Source of the DNA: Natronomonas sp. | GTDB taxonomy: Archaea; Halobacteriota; Halobacteria; Halobacteriales; Haloarculaceae | Reading direction: 5' to 3' | Assembly: GCA_007135435.1 (NCBI GenBank) | Contig: SLIW01000392.1 | Coordinates: 1-5,553, forward strand | DNA: 5,553 nucleotides | In this document: positions 5,286 to 5,553 of the stretch, piece by piece | How positions within the stretch are numbered: the first letter of the stretch is position 1 | How the letters are laid out: each line of letters opens with the position of its first letter | Notes under the pieces: model-generated | What the model saw: only the letters and a program-made list of their open reading frames with translations | The model's database searches: none | What the model was told of the DNA's origin: nothing | Position numbers and translations under genes: made by a program

Positions 5286-5553
5286 TCAGCCACCGAGCAG
5301 CTTCCGGGTCCGCCGGTGACGCTCCCTGAACATGGGTTCGAGCCCGAGCCACCCGAGCGGCGACAGGACGCGACCGACCCCGCCACCGGGGAGCTGGTAC
5401 TCGACGTGGTCGACGACGCGGGTGCCCTCGCCCTCCGCGAGGAAGCGGTGGGTGTGCTCCCAGCGGTCGAACGGGCCGTCCTCCATCACGTCCCGGAACA
5501 TCGCCGATTCGGCGTCTCCCCGTCGCTCGACGATCACTGACGTCCAGGCCTGC
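5286..5553 (-). CDS. SRPBCC (START/polyketide-cyclase fold) protein, C-terminal part; 5' end outside window
   Basis: The last 88 residues are visible, ending at a TGA at 5288-5286; the frame stays open to the right edge. The sequence starts QAWTSVIVERRGD and contains FRDVMEDGPFDRWEHTHRF, followed by a T-R-V-V-D-H-V-E-Y strand, the PGGGVGRVLSP loop and a basic C-terminal helix (MFRERHRRTRKLL). The order GPF..W.H.H.F, then strand D.V.Y, then P.G is characteristic of the SRPBCC subgroup often labelled ligand-binding or 'cell division inhibitor-like' (COG4276). The fold is a helix-grip cavity for a hydrophobic ligand; physiological ligands of this subgroup are poorly known. A GTG at 5537 could serve as a start, but it would delete the N-terminal half of the fold, and coding-like sequence continues upstream (WTSVIVE), so the gene is cut by the window edge. 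It lies on the same strand as the cupin, 124 bp away, and may be a separate unit because the cupin has its own TATA-like patch. Confidence 0.8.
   Translation of the reverse strand, partial: QAWTSVIVERRGDAESAMFRDVMEDGPFDRWEHTHRFLAEGEGTRVVDHVEYQLPGGGVGRVLSPLGWLGLEPMFRERHRRTRKLLGG

Noticed and set aside
3868..5553. A new biosynthetic or defence system formed by creatininase, cupin and SRPBCC genes
   Set aside because: All three are broad families common in haloarchaeal chromosomes. There is no precursor peptide, radical-SAM enzyme, nuclease, toxin or transporter next to them, and the cupin and SRPBCC genes appear separately promoted.

Overview
The window reads as chromosomal DNA from a halophilic archaeon (class Halobacteria). 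It is strongly GC-rich. The credible proteins are acidic. Starts sit about 25-35 nt downstream of AT-rich TATA-like boxes, with little or no 5' leader and few Shine-Dalgarno sites. Several products resemble haloarchaeal families: a Tat-exported lipoprotein, a SEC59-type polyprenol kinase and a small one-helix acidic protein. This assignment is inference from composition and protein families; no rRNA or other taxonomic marker is present.

Layout. Seven protein genes are supported, six on the minus strand and one on the plus strand. From left to right they are: (1) a Tat lipoprotein related to peptide/nickel ABC-transporter substrate-binding proteins, starting at 1102 on the minus strand and running off the left edge; (2) a seven-helix membrane protein with a ~200-residue extracytoplasmic domain, 2530-1265 minus; (3) a CTP-dependent dolichol/polyprenol kinase-like membrane protein, 2693-3277 plus, divergent from gene 2; (4) a convergent intergenic region with two 30-bp tandem repeats, each holding a 13-bp palindrome; (5) a 64-residue single-helix protein, 3609-3415 minus; (6) a creatininase-family metal hydrolase, best start 4665, ending 3868 minus; (7) a small cupin, 5161-4838 minus; (8) the C-terminal part of an SRPBCC-fold protein, ending 5286 and running off the right edge. 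No tRNA, rRNA, CRISPR array, insertion sequence or phage gene was seen. No gap without a gene exceeds 300 bases; the 258-bp gap 3610-3867 holds only short direct and inverted repeats.

How the genes work together. The region looks like ordinary accessory or housekeeping chromosome, not one dedicated system. Creatininase and cupin may be cotranscribed from the cupin promoter, since no TATA-like element is visible just before the creatininase. The polyprenol kinase would act in lipid-carrier phosphate supply, and the seven-helix protein shares its divergent promoter region. The binding protein has no permease or ATPase gene inside the window.

The two observations most worth checking are these. 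In the lipoprotein, the lobe that is normally C-terminal in the SBP_bac_5 family comes first, which suggests circular permutation. In the cupin, an in-frame TAA is followed by ten codons that look like the family's normal last beta strand, then a second stop, which suggests a recent nonsense mutation or a sequencing error.
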